The translations under genes and the position numbers were made by a program. The notes under the pieces are model-generated. The model saw nothing but the letters and a program-made list of their open reading frames with translations. It made no database searches and was not told the DNA's origin. Source: Planococcus donghaensis MPA1U2 (lineage in GTDB: Bacteria > Bacillota > Bacilli > Bacillales_A > Planococcaceae). From it: a DNA stretch of 64,000 nucleotides. Position 1 is the stretch's first letter, and the number at the start of each line of letters is the position of its first letter. Positions 1-8,862 of this stretch are shown in pieces. Where the stretch lies: contig NZ_AEPB01000032.1 in the NCBI RefSeq assembly GCF_000189395.1, positions 124,001 to 188,000 on the forward strand, given 5' to 3'.

Positions 1-1
1 A

Positions 2-40
2 GAACAAAAAGAAGCAGCTGAAAAACAAAATCAAGAATAA
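2..40 (+). CDS. pnpA: Polynucleotide phosphorylase, C-terminal end (partial)
   Basis: Only the last 12 codons and the TAA stop are in the window. The residues are charged and Glu/Lys/Gln-rich (ending EKQNQE), as is common for the tail after the S1 domain of PNPase. The identification rests on the next gene: in Bacillus mlpA lies a short distance downstream of pnpA. A strong terminator follows at once. The fragment itself carries no diagnostic domain, so another upstream gene cannot be excluded. Confidence 0.5.
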   Translation, partial: EQKEAAEKQNQE

Positions 41-53
41 AGTTAACCATACT

Positions 54-83
54 AAAATTGCCGACTTTGTCGGCAATTTTTTA
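54..83 (+). terminator. Rho-independent terminator after pnpA
   Basis: A 12-bp stem (AAAATTGCCGAC / GTCGGCAATTTT) closes a 3-nt loop and runs into a T tract. It separates the upstream gene from mlpA. Confidence 0.9.
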
Positions 84-103
84 CTATGAGGAGGAACATG
101 CAC

Positions 104-1330
104 ATGGTAACTACACAGACTTGCAAAAATGGATTGCGCATTGTTTCCGAACATATCCCGCATTTTCATTCTGTCGCAATGGGTGTCTTTGTGAATAACG
201 GATCCCGAGACGAATTGCCAGAAGAAAATGGCATTACCCATTTTATCGAACATATGCTGTTTAAAGGTACAGAGTCACGAACAGCTAAAGAAATCGCTCG
301 TGAATTTGATCGTATTGGCGGCGATATAAACGCTTATACTTCAAAAGAATATACATGCTACTATGCCAAAGTATTAGATCATCATGCAGAACACGCAGTA
401 ACAGTGCTAGCGGATATGTTTTTCCACTCACAAATGGACCCAGAAGAGTTTGATAAAGAACGCCAAGTTATTCTTGAAGAAATCAGCATGACAGAAGATA
501 TGCCTGACGATGATGTTCATGAGCAACTTTGGCGTGTGATGTATCCAGAAAATTCCATTGGCGCACCCATACTTGGAACTGCTGAAACATTAGCGGCATT
601 TACACCAGAGAAAATTCGCGATTATATAAACCGCCACTATACGCCAGCAAATACGGTCGTATCAGTAGCAGGTAATATCACTCCAGCATTATTAGAGAAG
701 ATTGAAGCATTATTTGGAAACTTTGAAAAAGAAGAAAATCCTAAAAAATACGAGCTTCCTAATTTCACTTCTGGCTATTCCTTAAAAAACAAAGAAACGG
801 AACAAGGTCATTTATGCCTTGGTTATCCGGGCTTATCTTTAAACGATCCAGATATTTATAACATTACAGTGTTAAACAATATTATCGGTGGATCTATGTC
901 TTCAAGGTTGTTCCAAGAAATTAGAGAACAACGAGGTTTAGCTTATTCTATTTTCTCTTATCATTCGGCATATTCCGACCACGGAACGTTGGCAATTTAC
1001 GGAGGAACTTCAGATGAGCAAATGGCTGAAATGCAACAAGTTATTTTAAGCTTGTTAAAAGAACTAAAAAATGGTGGCATCACCGAGCAAGAAATTACAG
1101 ATTCTAAAGAGCAGTTAAAAGGCAGTTTAATGCTCGGACTTGAAAGTACGAGCGCGCGCATGAGCCGCAACGGCAGACATGAATTGCTACTGGGGAAACA
1201 CCAGTCTTATGAAGAAGTATTAACACAAATCGACCAAGTTTCACTCGAAAAAGTAATGGAACTATTAGAAATTTTAGTAGAAACTCCAGCTATTTCTATA
1301 ATTCGACCGAAAGAAGCTTCCTTAGTTTAA
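104..1330 (+). CDS. mlpA: M16 family zinc metallopeptidase (MlpA/YmxG-like)
   Basis: Predicted 408-residue processing-type peptidase. The inverted zinc motif HFIEH is at about residues 46-50, and the third ligand region (VILEEISM) lies about 75 residues later, so the N-terminal M16 domain looks catalytically complete. A second, inactive M16 domain fills the C-terminal half. The frame is open from an ATG at 86, but AGGAGG at 89-94 is an obvious ribosome binding site for the ATG at 104, and the B. subtilis homologue begins at the matching place. The ATG at 98 is too close to the Shine-Dalgarno. Position after pnpA matches Bacillus ymxG. The in vivo substrate is not evident from sequence. Confidence 0.93.
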   Translation: MVTTQTCKNGLRIVSEHIPHFHSVAMGVFVNNGSRDELPEENGITHFIEHMLFKGTESRTAKEIAREFDRIGGDINAYTSKEYTCYYAKVLDHHAEHAVTVLADMFFHSQMDPEEFDKERQVILEEISMTEDMPDDDVHEQLWRVMYPENSIGAPILGTAETLAAFTPEKIRDYINRHYTPANTVVSVAGNITPALLEKIEALFGNFEKEENPKKYELPNFTSGYSLKNKETEQGHLCLGYPGLSLNDPDIYNITVLNNIIGGSMSSRLFQEIREQRGLAYSIFSYHSAYSDHGTLAIYGGTSDEQMAEMQQVILSLLKELKNGGITEQEITDSKEQLKGSLMLGLESTSARMSRNGRHELLLGKHQSYEEVLTQIDQVSLEKVMELLEILVETPAISIIRPKEASLV

Positions 1331-1342
1331 GGAAGCTTTTTT
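1313..1342 (+). terminator. Terminator after mlpA
   Basis: An 11-bp stem AAGCTTCCTTA / TAAGGAAGCTT is followed by T6. The left arm and the loop contain the last codons and stop of mlpA, so the terminator overlaps the coding region. Confidence 0.85.
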
Positions 1343-1373
1343 GTGTTTTCTATTCCTTTAGCAGACTAAATTA

Positions 1374-1382
1374 TGTTACAAT
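1374..1382 (+). promoter_or_regulatory. Extended -10 promoter of asd
   Basis: TGTTACAAT is an extended -10 element about 30 bp upstream of the asd start. No good -35 is visible at 17 bp, as is usual for TGn promoters. It follows the mlpA terminator, so asd must have its own promoter near here. Confidence 0.5.
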
Positions 1383-1413
1383 AACTCAAATCATTATTGA
1401 GGGAGCGAATAGT

Positions 1414-2448
1414 TTGAAAACATACAATGTGGCAATTATGGGTGCAACAGGAGCAGTTGGTCAGCAAATGAAAGAGCAATTGGAAAAACGAAACTTCCCG
1501 GTAAAAGATATCGTCTTTTTGTCTTCTAGTCGTTCTGCTGGAAAAGAAATTGAATTCAATGGCAAAACGTATACTGTGCAAGAAGCAAAGCCAGAATCAT
1601 TTGAAGGCATCGATATTGCGTTGTTTAGTGCTGGGGGCAGTGTATCAGAGAAGTTTGCACCAGAAGCTGTTAAACGTGGCGCAATTGTTATTGATAATAC
1701 GAGCGCATTCCGTATGGATAAAGAAGTGCCGCTTGTTGTGCCTGAAGTAAACAAAGAGGATCTTCGTTTACACAAAGGAATTATTGCCAACCCAAACTGT
1801 TCAACGATTCAAATGGTTTGTGCGTTACAACCATTAAAAGAGTTGTACGGGATGAGCAAAGTTGTCGTTTCGACTTATCAAGCAGTGTCTGGTGCTGGAA
1901 TTGATGCCATCAATGAATTAAAAGCGCAAGCTGCTGACTTTGATAACGCAAAAGATGCAGAAGCAAAAGTGTTACCGGTTAAATCGGCTGAACATCATTA
2001 CCCGATTGCTTTTAATGTGGTTCCACAAATTGATCAATTTACAGACAATGGTTACACATTTGAAGAAATGAAAATGATCAACGAAACGAAAAAAATAATG
2101 CATGACGATTCTTTAGCAGTAGCAGCTACTTGTGTGCGCTTACCGGTAGTCACGGGTCATTCCGAATCGGTCTATGTAGAACTAGATCAAGAAGCAACGG
2201 TCGCGCAAGTGAAGCAAGCAATGATTGATGCACCCGGTGTTGAACTAATGGACGATCCATCAAAACAAGTTTATCCAATGCCATTAATGACGGCTGGTTT
2301 AGATGAAGTGTTTGTTGGACGTATTCGTCAAGACTTAGATAACCCGAACGGCTTCCACCTTTGGGTCGTTTCGGATAATTTGGTTAAAGGTGCAGCCTTG
2401 AATTCCGTCCAAATTGCTGAAGCGTTAATCGAGGAAAATATTATTTAA
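1414..2448 (+). CDS. asd: Aspartate-semialdehyde dehydrogenase
   Basis: Makes aspartate semialdehyde from aspartyl phosphate with NADPH, the branch point for lysine/diaminopimelate, threonine and methionine. The 344-residue protein has the N-terminal nucleotide-binding loop GATGAVGQQM (about 10-19) and the catalytic cysteine in NPNCST (Cys129). The start is a TTG at 1414 with GAGGGAG just upstream. In B. subtilis asd is preceded by spoVFA-spoVFB and followed by dapG-dapA. Here it directly follows mlpA and is directly followed by rnjB, so the dipicolinate and dap genes are absent from this locus. lysA is also in this window at 55.2 kb, so the DAP/lysine pathway is present. Confidence 0.97.
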   Translation: MKTYNVAIMGATGAVGQQMKEQLEKRNFPVKDIVFLSSSRSAGKEIEFNGKTYTVQEAKPESFEGIDIALFSAGGSVSEKFAPEAVKRGAIVIDNTSAFRMDKEVPLVVPEVNKEDLRLHKGIIANPNCSTIQMVCALQPLKELYGMSKVVVSTYQAVSGAGIDAINELKAQAADFDNAKDAEAKVLPVKSAEHHYPIAFNVVPQIDQFTDNGYTFEEMKMINETKKIMHDDSLAVAATCVRLPVVTGHSESVYVELDQEATVAQVKQAMIDAPGVELMDDPSKQVYPMPLMTAGLDEVFVGRIRQDLDNPNGFHLWVVSDNLVKGAALNSVQIAEALIEENII

Positions 2449-2473
2449 TCCCGAACAATAGTCGTTAAAAATG

Positions 2474-2500
2474 ACCGGCCACTGTGCCGGTTTATTTTTT
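2474..2500 (+). terminator. Terminator after asd
   Basis: A short GC-rich stem ACCGGC / GCCGGT is followed by TTTATTTTTT. It ends the asd transcript just before the rnjB promoter. Confidence 0.8.
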
Positions 2501-2503
2501 TCT

Positions 2504-2533
2504 TTGGACTGTTTCCGGTGATTCCCGTATAAT
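2504..2533 (+). promoter_or_regulatory. SigA-type promoter of rnjB
   Basis: TTGGAC (2504-2509), an 18-bp spacer and TATAAT (2528-2533) sit about 45 bp upstream of the rnjB start codon and directly after the asd terminator. Confidence 0.7.
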
Positions 2534-2576
2534 GAATTCTATGGATGTGTACGGGTGAATTTTAGGAGGAAATAAA

Positions 2577-4244
2577 TTGAGTAAAATTAAAAACGAAGTA
2601 ATAAGAGTTATCCCTTTAGGCGGCGTCGGCGAAATCGGCAAAGCTATGTATGTAATTGAAATTGACGAAGATCTGTTTGTCGTAGACAGCGGATTAATGT
2701 TCCCGGAAGATGAAATGCTTGGCGTTGATATCGTTATTCCGGATATGACTTTCTTAGTAGAAAACAAAGATCGCGTAAAAGGTGTTTTCTTAACACACGG
2801 ACATGAAGATGCGATTGGATCAATCGCTTACTTATTGAAAAAAATCCAAGTGCCTGTTTATGGATCAAAATTAACAATCGCATTGGCAAAAGAACATATT
2901 AAAGAACAAGGTTCTTTAAAACATGTGAAGTTTTTTGAGGTGACGAACAAAAGCCGCATGAACTTTGATAAAACACATGTGACTTTTTTCCATACAACAC
3001 ATAGTATTCCGGACGCATTAGGCATTGTCTTCCACACATCAGAAGGCGCTATTGTGCACACGGGCGAATTTAAATTTGATCAATCAGCTAAAGGTAGCTA
3101 CAAACCTGATATCGCCAAAATGGCGAAATTAGGAGAAGATGGCGTCTTGATGCTGTTATCTGATTCAACAGAAGCAGAACGTCCAGGTTATACAACCTCA
3201 GAAATTGTTGTTGCTGACCATATTTTGTCTGCATTTTTAGCAGCTGAAGGCCGTGTACTTGTATCATTGTATTCATCAAACTTTATCCGCATCCAGCAGG
3301 TATTTGATATTGCGGCAGCTACAGGTAAAAAGGTTGCAGTAGCAGGTAGAAGTCTTGAGAGCAGCTACGAAGTTGGTTTAAGACTTGGGTATTTGACTGT
3401 CGATGAAGATACGGTTATTTCATTGAAAGACTTGGAAAACTACCGCGATGACGAAGTTGTTATTATTGTTACAGGTAACCAAGGTGAACCACTAGAAGCA
3501 TTAGATAAAATGGTTCGCAAGCAACACAAAGACGTTAAGATCAAACCAACGGACACAGTATTAATCACATTCACACCATCACCCGGTATGGAAGTTCCGA
3601 TGTTCCAAACAATGAACAAATTGGCGAAAGCTGGAGCGAACGTGTTGACTTCAAGTAAAAAAGTTCACGTTTCGGGTCACGGCAGTCAAGAAGATTTGAA
3701 AATGATGCTGAACATGATGAAGCCAAAGTATTTCATCCCAATTCAAGGTGAATACAAAATGCTCATTGCGCATTCTAAATTAGCTCAACAAGTTGGCTTG
3801 AACAAGTCTGAAATTTTTATCGCAGATAAAGGCGATATCGTAGAATATAAAGGTGGCAAAGTTCGCATGAGCGGACGCGTTACAGCCGGCAATGTATTAA
3901 TTGATGGCATTGGCATTGGTGATGTTGGAAACATTGTACTTCGCGATCGTAAATTACTATCACAAGATGGAATTTTCATCGTCGTAGTTACCTTAAACCG
4001 CAAAGAGAAGAAAATTGCATCTGGTCCGGAAATGATTTCACGTGGGTTTGTGTATGTGCGTGAATCAGAGGAGCTTATGGAAGAATCGACACGTCTAGTT
4101 CGCAAAGTCGTTGAAAAATACGTTACTAGAGATGCATTTGAGTGGAACAACATTAAACAAGAAATTCGCGATACATTGAATTCTTATTTGTTCCAACAAA
4201 CAAAACGTCGTCCAATGATTATCCCAATTATTATGGAATACTAA
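2577..4244 (+). CDS. rnjB: Ribonuclease J2-type protein
   Basis: A 555-residue metallo-beta-lactamase/beta-CASP protein of the RNase J family (5'-3' exonuclease and endonuclease of the mRNA degradation machinery). The start is a TTG at 2577 with AGGAGGA upstream. The first metal motif reads THGHEDAIG (residues 73-81), so the usual last His of HxHxDH is Ala79. The later Asp of HTGDFK is Glu in HTGEFK. The beta-CASP end HVSGHGSQ is intact. Position after asd corresponds to B. subtilis rnjB (YmfA), whose first motif is also degenerate. RNase J2 normally pairs with the more active J1, encoded elsewhere, so this copy may be mainly structural or weakly active. Confidence 0.92.
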   Translation: MSKIKNEVIRVIPLGGVGEIGKAMYVIEIDEDLFVVDSGLMFPEDEMLGVDIVIPDMTFLVENKDRVKGVFLTHGHEDAIGSIAYLLKKIQVPVYGSKLTIALAKEHIKEQGSLKHVKFFEVTNKSRMNFDKTHVTFFHTTHSIPDALGIVFHTSEGAIVHTGEFKFDQSAKGSYKPDIAKMAKLGEDGVLMLLSDSTEAERPGYTTSEIVVADHILSAFLAAEGRVLVSLYSSNFIRIQQVFDIAAATGKKVAVAGRSLESSYEVGLRLGYLTVDEDTVISLKDLENYRDDEVVIIVTGNQGEPLEALDKMVRKQHKDVKIKPTDTVLITFTPSPGMEVPMFQTMNKLAKAGANVLTSSKKVHVSGHGSQEDLKMMLNMMKPKYFIPIQGEYKMLIAHSKLAQQVGLNKSEIFIADKGDIVEYKGGKVRMSGRVTAGNVLIDGIGIGDVGNIVLRDRKLLSQDGIFIVVVTLNRKEKKIASGPEMISRGFVYVRESEELMEESTRLVRKVVEKYVTRDAFEWNNIKQEIRDTLNSYLFQQTKRRPMIIPIIMEY

Positions 4245-4253
4245 GAAAAAAGT

Positions 4254-4296
4254 AAAAGGATTTCCATACCGATCTTATCGGAGGAAATCCTTTTTC
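4254..4296 (+). terminator. Terminator after rnjB
   Basis: A long hairpin with outer arms AAAAGGATTTCC / GGAAATCCTTTT and an inner stem CCGAT / ATCGG ends in a T-rich tract. ftsK starts 26 bp later. Confidence 0.85.
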
Positions 4297-4322
4297 GATT
4301 ATGGAAGAAGTGAGGGATAGGT

Positions 4323-6671
4323 ATGAATAGGGCTCGTGAAACTGCGAAGAAAAAATCACAAGCGAGAGCAAGAGCAAAAGCGAAACCAAAGGCAAAACCT
4401 AAAAACAAAAAAAGACAACCCATGCCAATGATTGCATATGAAGTCATCGGATTAATAATGTTAGGAATTGCGGTATTAATGATGTTTCAACTCGGCGTTA
4501 TTGGAAAAATGTTTTACAATATCGCCGAATATTTAGCTGGATATATGGCGTTTTTAATTCCTTTATCGCTCGTTTTTGTGGCGGTATATGTAATGGTAAA
4601 GCGTGAATGGCCAAAACCTAAGATGAAAGTGGCGTTTGGATCCTTATTCGTATTAATTGGCATTTTGCTAATTTGTCATTTAATTTGGGCAGCAAATAGT
4701 ATTTTGCCGATCACTTCATCAAACGTAATTGCTGAAACAATCCGAACTACGAAAATGACGGGCACTATTTGGAATAGTTACTTAGCAACAGGAGGCGGGA
4801 TTTTAGGCGCTTTTCTGTATGCGCTATTGCATGTTCTTTTTGACACAGCAGGCACATGGATTGTAGCCATCATTTTACTATCAATTGGTGCGATCATTTT
4901 AACTGGAAAAGCAGCTGCTCCGTTTATCGCTGAAAAAATACCAAGTATGCGCCCATTTATGGATTCGTTAATGAGCCGCTTTAAGCAAAGCAAGCCGAAA
5001 AAAACACGCACTTCTCGTAAAAAATCAGAACCTGAACAAGTTTTGGAAATCAATGAATCTTTGTCTTACGATGAAGATGACGACCAAGAAGAGGATCTTT
5101 TATACGAGCCAAAACAAGAAGCGCCGATCATTTCGGCATTTACCGAAAATGTTAAACCGAAACAAACAGCTCCTCCAGAAGTTTCTGAAGACGAACCTCA
5201 AGAAACCGGAGAAGTCCAATTGTTGTCGACTGCAGAAGAACTTGAGAACGAAGAATACCAATTGCCTCCTATGAGCTTATTAACTTTGCCGCCGCATCAT
5301 GACCAAAGTGGAGAATATTCGGGAATTCAAAAAAATGCTAAAAAACTTGAGAAAACCTTTCAAAGCTTTGGGGTAAGAGCAAAAGTAACACAAGTTCATT
5401 TAGGTCCTGCTGTGACAAAATACGAAGTATTGCCAGACACAGGTGTCAAAGTAAGTAAAATTGTTAGCTTGCATGATGATTTAGCTTTAGCTTTAGCAGC
5501 ACGTGATATTCGTATTGAAGCACCCATACCAGGAAAATCAGCAATTGGTATTGAAGTGCCAAACTCAGAAGTTTCAATTGTTAGCTTACGTGAAGTATTG
5601 GAGTCGGAAGAAAACAACCAGCCCGATGCTAAACTATTATTTGCACTTGGCAGAGATGTTACAGGCCAAGCTGTGATGACCCAATTAAATAAAATGCCGC
5701 ATCTTTTAGTTGCCGGTTCGACGGGGAGCGGGAAATCCGTATGTATTAACGGCATCATCACAAGCATCATTATGCGTGCCAAACCGCATGAAGTGAAGAT
5801 GATGATGATTGACCCGAAAATGGTTGAGTTAAACGTCTACAACGGTATCCCACACCTTTTAGCACCCGTTGTTACAGATCCGCGTAAAGCGGCACAAGCA
5901 TTAAAGAAAATTGTTTCTGAAATGGAAAGAAGATACGAACTCTTCTCGCATACCGGCACACGAAATATCGAAGGATATAACGAATATGTTCGGGTCTTCA
6001 ACGAAGAAAACGAAGACAAGCATCCGAAGTTGCCGTTTATTGTCGTCATTGTCGATGAGTTAGCAGATTTAATGATGGTTGCTTCAAATGAAGTAGAAGA
6101 TGCGATTACGCGATTAGCTCAGATGGCGCGTGCTGCAGGAATTCATTTGATTATTGCGACGCAACGTCCGAGTGTTAACGTCATTACAGGAGTCATCAAA
6201 GCCAATATTCCGTCACGTATTGCATTTGCCGTTTCGTCATCAATCGATTCTCGTACGATATTGGATATGGGTGGCGCTGAGAAATTACTTGGTCGAGGAG
6301 ACATGTTGTTCTTGGGTGCAGGTCAATCAAAACCAGTTCGTGTTCAAGGTGCATTCTTGTCTGATTCAGAAGTCGAGAAAATTGTCGACTTTGTAATCGA
6401 ACAACAAAAAGCACAATATCAAGAAGATATGATTCCAAGTGAAATTGATGAAACCAAAATAGACGAAGAAACAGATGAAATTTACGATGAAGCTGTGCAA
6501 TTAGTTACAGAAATGCAAACGGCCTCTGTTTCAATGTTACAACGTCGCTTTCGTGTAGGGTATTCGCGTGCAGCACGAATTATTGATCAAATGGAGCAAC
6601 GTGGTGTCGTCGGACCTTATGAAGGCAGTAAACCGCGTACCGTACTAGTTCCAAAGCAGGAAGATTATTGA
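4323..6671 (+). CDS. ftsK: DNA translocase FtsK/SpoIIIE
   Basis: A 782-residue septal DNA pump that clears chromosomal DNA from the division site. A very basic Lys/Arg/Ala N-terminus (1-35) precedes four membrane segments (about 38-205), an acidic Glu/Asp/Pro/Gln-rich linker (about 220-320), and the RecA-like motor with Walker A GSTGSGKS (about 465-472) and Walker B IVVIVDEL. The C-terminal winged-helix gamma domain ([15 protein letters not shown]) recognises orienting DNA sequences. The start at 4323 has only a weak purine-rich site (GTGAGGGAT). B. subtilis spoIIIE is at this position, but with no sporulation genes nearby the role here is probably vegetative. tepA, usually next to it, is absent. 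Confidence 0.96.
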   Translation: MNRARETAKKKSQARARAKAKPKAKPKNKKRQPMPMIAYEVIGLIMLGIAVLMMFQLGVIGKMFYNIAEYLAGYMAFLIPLSLVFVAVYVMVKREWPKPKMKVAFGSLFVLIGILLICHLIWAANSILPITSSNVIAETIRTTKMTGTIWNSYLATGGGILGAFLYALLHVLFDTAGTWIVAIILLSIGAIILTGKAAAPFIAEKIPSMRPFMDSLMSRFKQSKPKKTRTSRKKSEPEQVLEINESLSYDEDDDQEEDLLYEPKQEAPIISAFTENVKPKQTAPPEVSEDEPQETGEVQLLSTAEELENEEYQLPPMSLLTLPPHHDQSGEYSGIQKNAKKLEKTFQSFGVRAKVTQVHLGPAVTKYEVLPDTGVKVSKIVSLHDDLALALAARDIRIEAPIPGKSAIGIEVPNSEVSIVSLREVLESEENNQPDAKLLFALGRDVTGQAVMTQLNKMPHLLVAGSTGSGKSVCINGIITSIIMRAKPHEVKMMMIDPKMVELNVYNGIPHLLAPVVTDPRKAAQALKKIVSEMERRYELFSHTGTRNIEGYNEYVRVFNEENEDKHPKLPFIVVIVDELADLMMVASNEVEDAITRLAQMARAAGIHLIIATQRPSVNVITGVIKANIPSRIAFAVSSSIDSRTILDMGGAEKLLGRGDMLFLGAGQSKPVRVQGAFLSDSEVEKIVDFVIEQQKAQYQEDMIPSEIDETKIDEETDEIYDEAVQLVTEMQTASVSMLQRRFRVGYSRAARIIDQMEQRGVVGPYEGSKPRTVLVPKQEDY

Positions 6672-6774
6672 GGAATTTGCAGTTACTTGTGATAAATTAA
6701 TCACTCATTTATTTATTCGAGAACCGAAAATTCGCTGAATTCGACAAATTACTATTTATTTCGTTTCTAATAAG

Positions 6775-6783
6775 TGTTATAGT
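6775..6783 (+). promoter_or_regulatory. Extended -10 promoter of the GntR-importer operon
   Basis: TGTTATAGT is an extended -10 lying 64 bp before the regulator's start codon. No convincing -35 is present. Transcription would begin near 6790, upstream of the palindrome at 6810-6823. Confidence 0.5.
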
Positions 6784-6809
6784 AATTCTGATTAGTAGGA
6801 ATGTTTTAC

Positions 6810-6823
6810 ATCAGATGTCTGAT
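6810..6823. promoter_or_regulatory. Candidate operator: 14-bp palindrome
   Basis: ATCAGATGTCTGAT is an inverted repeat (ATCAGA-TG-TCTGAT) placed about 20 bp downstream of the predicted transcription start and 23 bp before the regulator gene. A dimeric GntR/HutC protein bound here would block elongation or initiation. The link to the adjacent regulator is an inference from position and symmetry. Confidence 0.4.
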
Positions 6824-6846
6824 CTCTGTCATGGGTGGTGAATCGT

Positions 6847-7575
6847 ATGACAATCAAATCGGATCATCGTGCTTTGTACCTTCAAGTTATCGATCGAATG
6901 AAGCAAGATATTGCTGCGGGCGTCTACAAAGAGAAAGAGAAGTTGCCGTCCGAATTCGAATTATCGAAAACACTTGGAGTTAGCCGAGCGACTTTACGAG
7001 AAGCGCTTCGGCTGTTGGAAGAAGATAATATTATCGTCAGACGCCACGGAGTTGGAACTTTTGTCAATTCAAAACCTTTGTTTTCTTCGGGAATTGAACA
7101 ATTGACGAGTGTATCTGATATGATCCGTCAGGCAGGAATGGAACCCGGTGCTATCTACTTAAGCACGTCAGAGGGCCTTTCTTCTGAAGAGGATATAAAA
7201 CGCTTTCATTGCACAGCCGATGATACCATTATTACTATTGAACGCGTTCGTACGGCAAACAGCGACCCTGTAGTTTATTGTATCGACAAGGTTCCTTCCG
7301 CGTATTTGCCTACAGATTTTTTGAAACGCACAGAAAGTTCCATTTTTAAAGCGATTGAAGAATCTGGAGACATTCATATCTCTTATGCGGTGACATTTAT
7401 TGATCCGACTGGTTATCATGATGATGCTTCGCCAATCCTGGAGTGTGAACCGGAAACAGCATTACTTGTTTTAAAACAGCTCCATTACGATGAAGACGAT
7501 CGTTTGGTGCTTTATTCAAAGAATTACTTTAGAGCTGATAAATTCAGCTTTCATGTGGTTCGCAAACGTATGTAA
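6847..7575 (+). CDS. ymfC: GntR-family (HutC/UTRA) transcriptional regulator, YmfC-like
   Basis: A 242-residue repressor-type protein. The N-terminal winged helix (residues about 8-75, with SRATLREAL as recognition-helix region) is of GntR type. The remainder has the look of a UTRA ligand-binding domain. The frame is open from GTG codons at 6835 and 6838, but GGTGGTG at 6834-6840 serves as ribosome binding site for the ATG at 6847. In B. subtilis ymfC follows spoIIIE at the same place. Here the next gene, 47 bp away without a visible promoter or terminator, is the binding protein of a nucleoside importer, so the regulator probably controls that operon. The ligand is unknown. Confidence 0.85.
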   Translation: MTIKSDHRALYLQVIDRMKQDIAAGVYKEKEKLPSEFELSKTLGVSRATLREALRLLEEDNIIVRRHGVGTFVNSKPLFSSGIEQLTSVSDMIRQAGMEPGAIYLSTSEGLSSEEDIKRFHCTADDTIITIERVRTANSDPVVYCIDKVPSAYLPTDFLKRTESSIFKAIEESGDIHISYAVTFIDPTGYHDDASPILECEPETALLVLKQLHYDEDDRLVLYSKNYFRADKFSFHVVRKRM

Positions 7576-7622
7576 AACATCAAATTCCTGCTAATATCAA
7601 AAAAACCTTGGGGGTTATTACA

Positions 7623-8696
7623 TTGACAAAACGTAAATTTGGTCTAGGTTTATCATTAATGCTTGCTGCTGGAACTATGCTTGCTGCTTGCGGTAGCGAC
7701 GAAGATACTTCAAACGGTGAAACTGGTGGAGGAGAAGGCGGAGAAGAAACTTCAGACTTCTCAGTAGCCATGGTTACCGATGTTGGAGGCGTAGATGATA
7801 AATCCTTTAACCAATCTGCATGGGAAGGTCTTCAGCAATTTGGTAAAGACAATGGTCTTGAAAAAGGCGATGGCGGCTATGACTATCTTCAATCTGCATC
7901 AGATGCGGATTACAACACTAACTTGAACAACTTGATCCGTCGCGATTTCGATGTTGTATTCGGAATTGGTTTCTTGATGGAAGGCGCTGTAGCAGAAATT
8001 GCTGAACAACAGCCTGAAGCACAAATTGCAATTATTGATGCAGTAGTTGATGCTCCAAACGTTGCAAGTGTTCTTTTTAAAGAGCAAGAAGGTGCATTCC
8101 TTGCGGGTGTAGCAGCGGCTTTAATGTCTGAAACGAAAAAAATTGGTTTTGTTGGTGGAATGGAAATTCCAGTAATTGAACGTTTTGAAGCAGGATTCCT
8201 TGCAGGAGTTGCAGCTGTAGACGAGTCAGTTGAAGTTGATGTTCAATACACAGGTGCTTTTGATAAAGCGGAATTAGGTAAAACAACTGCGAACCGTATG
8301 TACTCTGCTGGAGCAGATATCATTTTCCACGCAGCTGGCGGTACGGGTAACGGTGTCTTCACTGAAGCAAAAGAACGTAAAGAGTCGAATCCAGAAGCAA
8401 ATATTTGGGTTATCGGCGTAGATTCGGATCAATACGATGAAGGTCAAACAGGTGACGCTAACGTTACTTTAACTTCAGTATTGAAACGCGTAGATACAGC
8501 TGTAATCAATATTTCTGAACAAGCTATGGCAGGCGAATTCCCAGGTGGCGAAACAGTTACTTACGGTTTGTCTGATGACGGTGTAGATTTAGCTGATTCA
8601 CGTGGAGCAATTCCAGAAGACGTAATGGCGAAAATCGAAGAATTTAAACAACAAGTTATCAATGGTGACATTGAAGTTCCTGAAACTGTAGAGTAA
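7623..8696 (+). CDS. nupN: BMP/Med-family nucleoside-binding lipoprotein (NupN-like)
   Basis: A 357-residue extracellular substrate-binding lipoprotein. The signal peptide starts MTKRKFG, and a lipobox LAAC places the lipidated cysteine at residue 23. An acidic Gly/Ser/Glu-rich linker follows, then the purine-binding-protein fold (VAMVTDVGGVDDKSFNQ). The TTG at 7623 is preferred over the TTG at 7608 because GGGGGT at 7610-7615 is well spaced from it and the signal peptide begins there. It is the first transporter gene after the GntR regulator. A terminator follows, so full-length operon mRNA would need read-through. Substrate class (nucleosides such as guanosine) is by family resemblance. Confidence 0.88.
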   Translation: MTKRKFGLGLSLMLAAGTMLAACGSDEDTSNGETGGGEGGEETSDFSVAMVTDVGGVDDKSFNQSAWEGLQQFGKDNGLEKGDGGYDYLQSASDADYNTNLNNLIRRDFDVVFGIGFLMEGAVAEIAEQQPEAQIAIIDAVVDAPNVASVLFKEQEGAFLAGVAAALMSETKKIGFVGGMEIPVIERFEAGFLAGVAAVDESVEVDVQYTGAFDKAELGKTTANRMYSAGADIIFHAAGGTGNGVFTEAKERKESNPEANIWVIGVDSDQYDEGQTGDANVTLTSVLKRVDTAVINISEQAMAGEFPGGETVTYGLSDDGVDLADSRGAIPEDVMAKIEEFKQQVINGDIEVPETVE

Positions 8697-8718
8697 TAGA
8701 AAGTTTTTAAGACGGTCA

Positions 8719-8758
8719 TCATAAAGGCCGGTTTTACCGGTCTTTATGATTTTTTTTG
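8719..8758 (+). terminator. Strong hairpin between nupN and nupO
   Basis: ATCATAAAG-CCGG pairs with CCGG-CTTTATGAT and is followed by T8. It lies inside the presumed importer operon, which would give an excess of binding protein over the membrane parts, a common arrangement in ABC importers. Confidence 0.85.
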
Positions 8759-8862
8759 TCTACAAGGTAGAAATTAATAGATGAAAGGTTTTTGGAAACG
8801 GAAGCCTTTCCTGTATTAATTAATTTTTTTAAAAAGTTAGCAGTCTTGAGGGAGTGACAACA

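Noticed and set aside
6721-6760. Possible CodY site (AAAATTCGCTGAATT) upstream of the GntR gene
   Set aside because: Only about 9 of 15 positions match the CodY consensus, which is expected by chance in AT-rich spacers.
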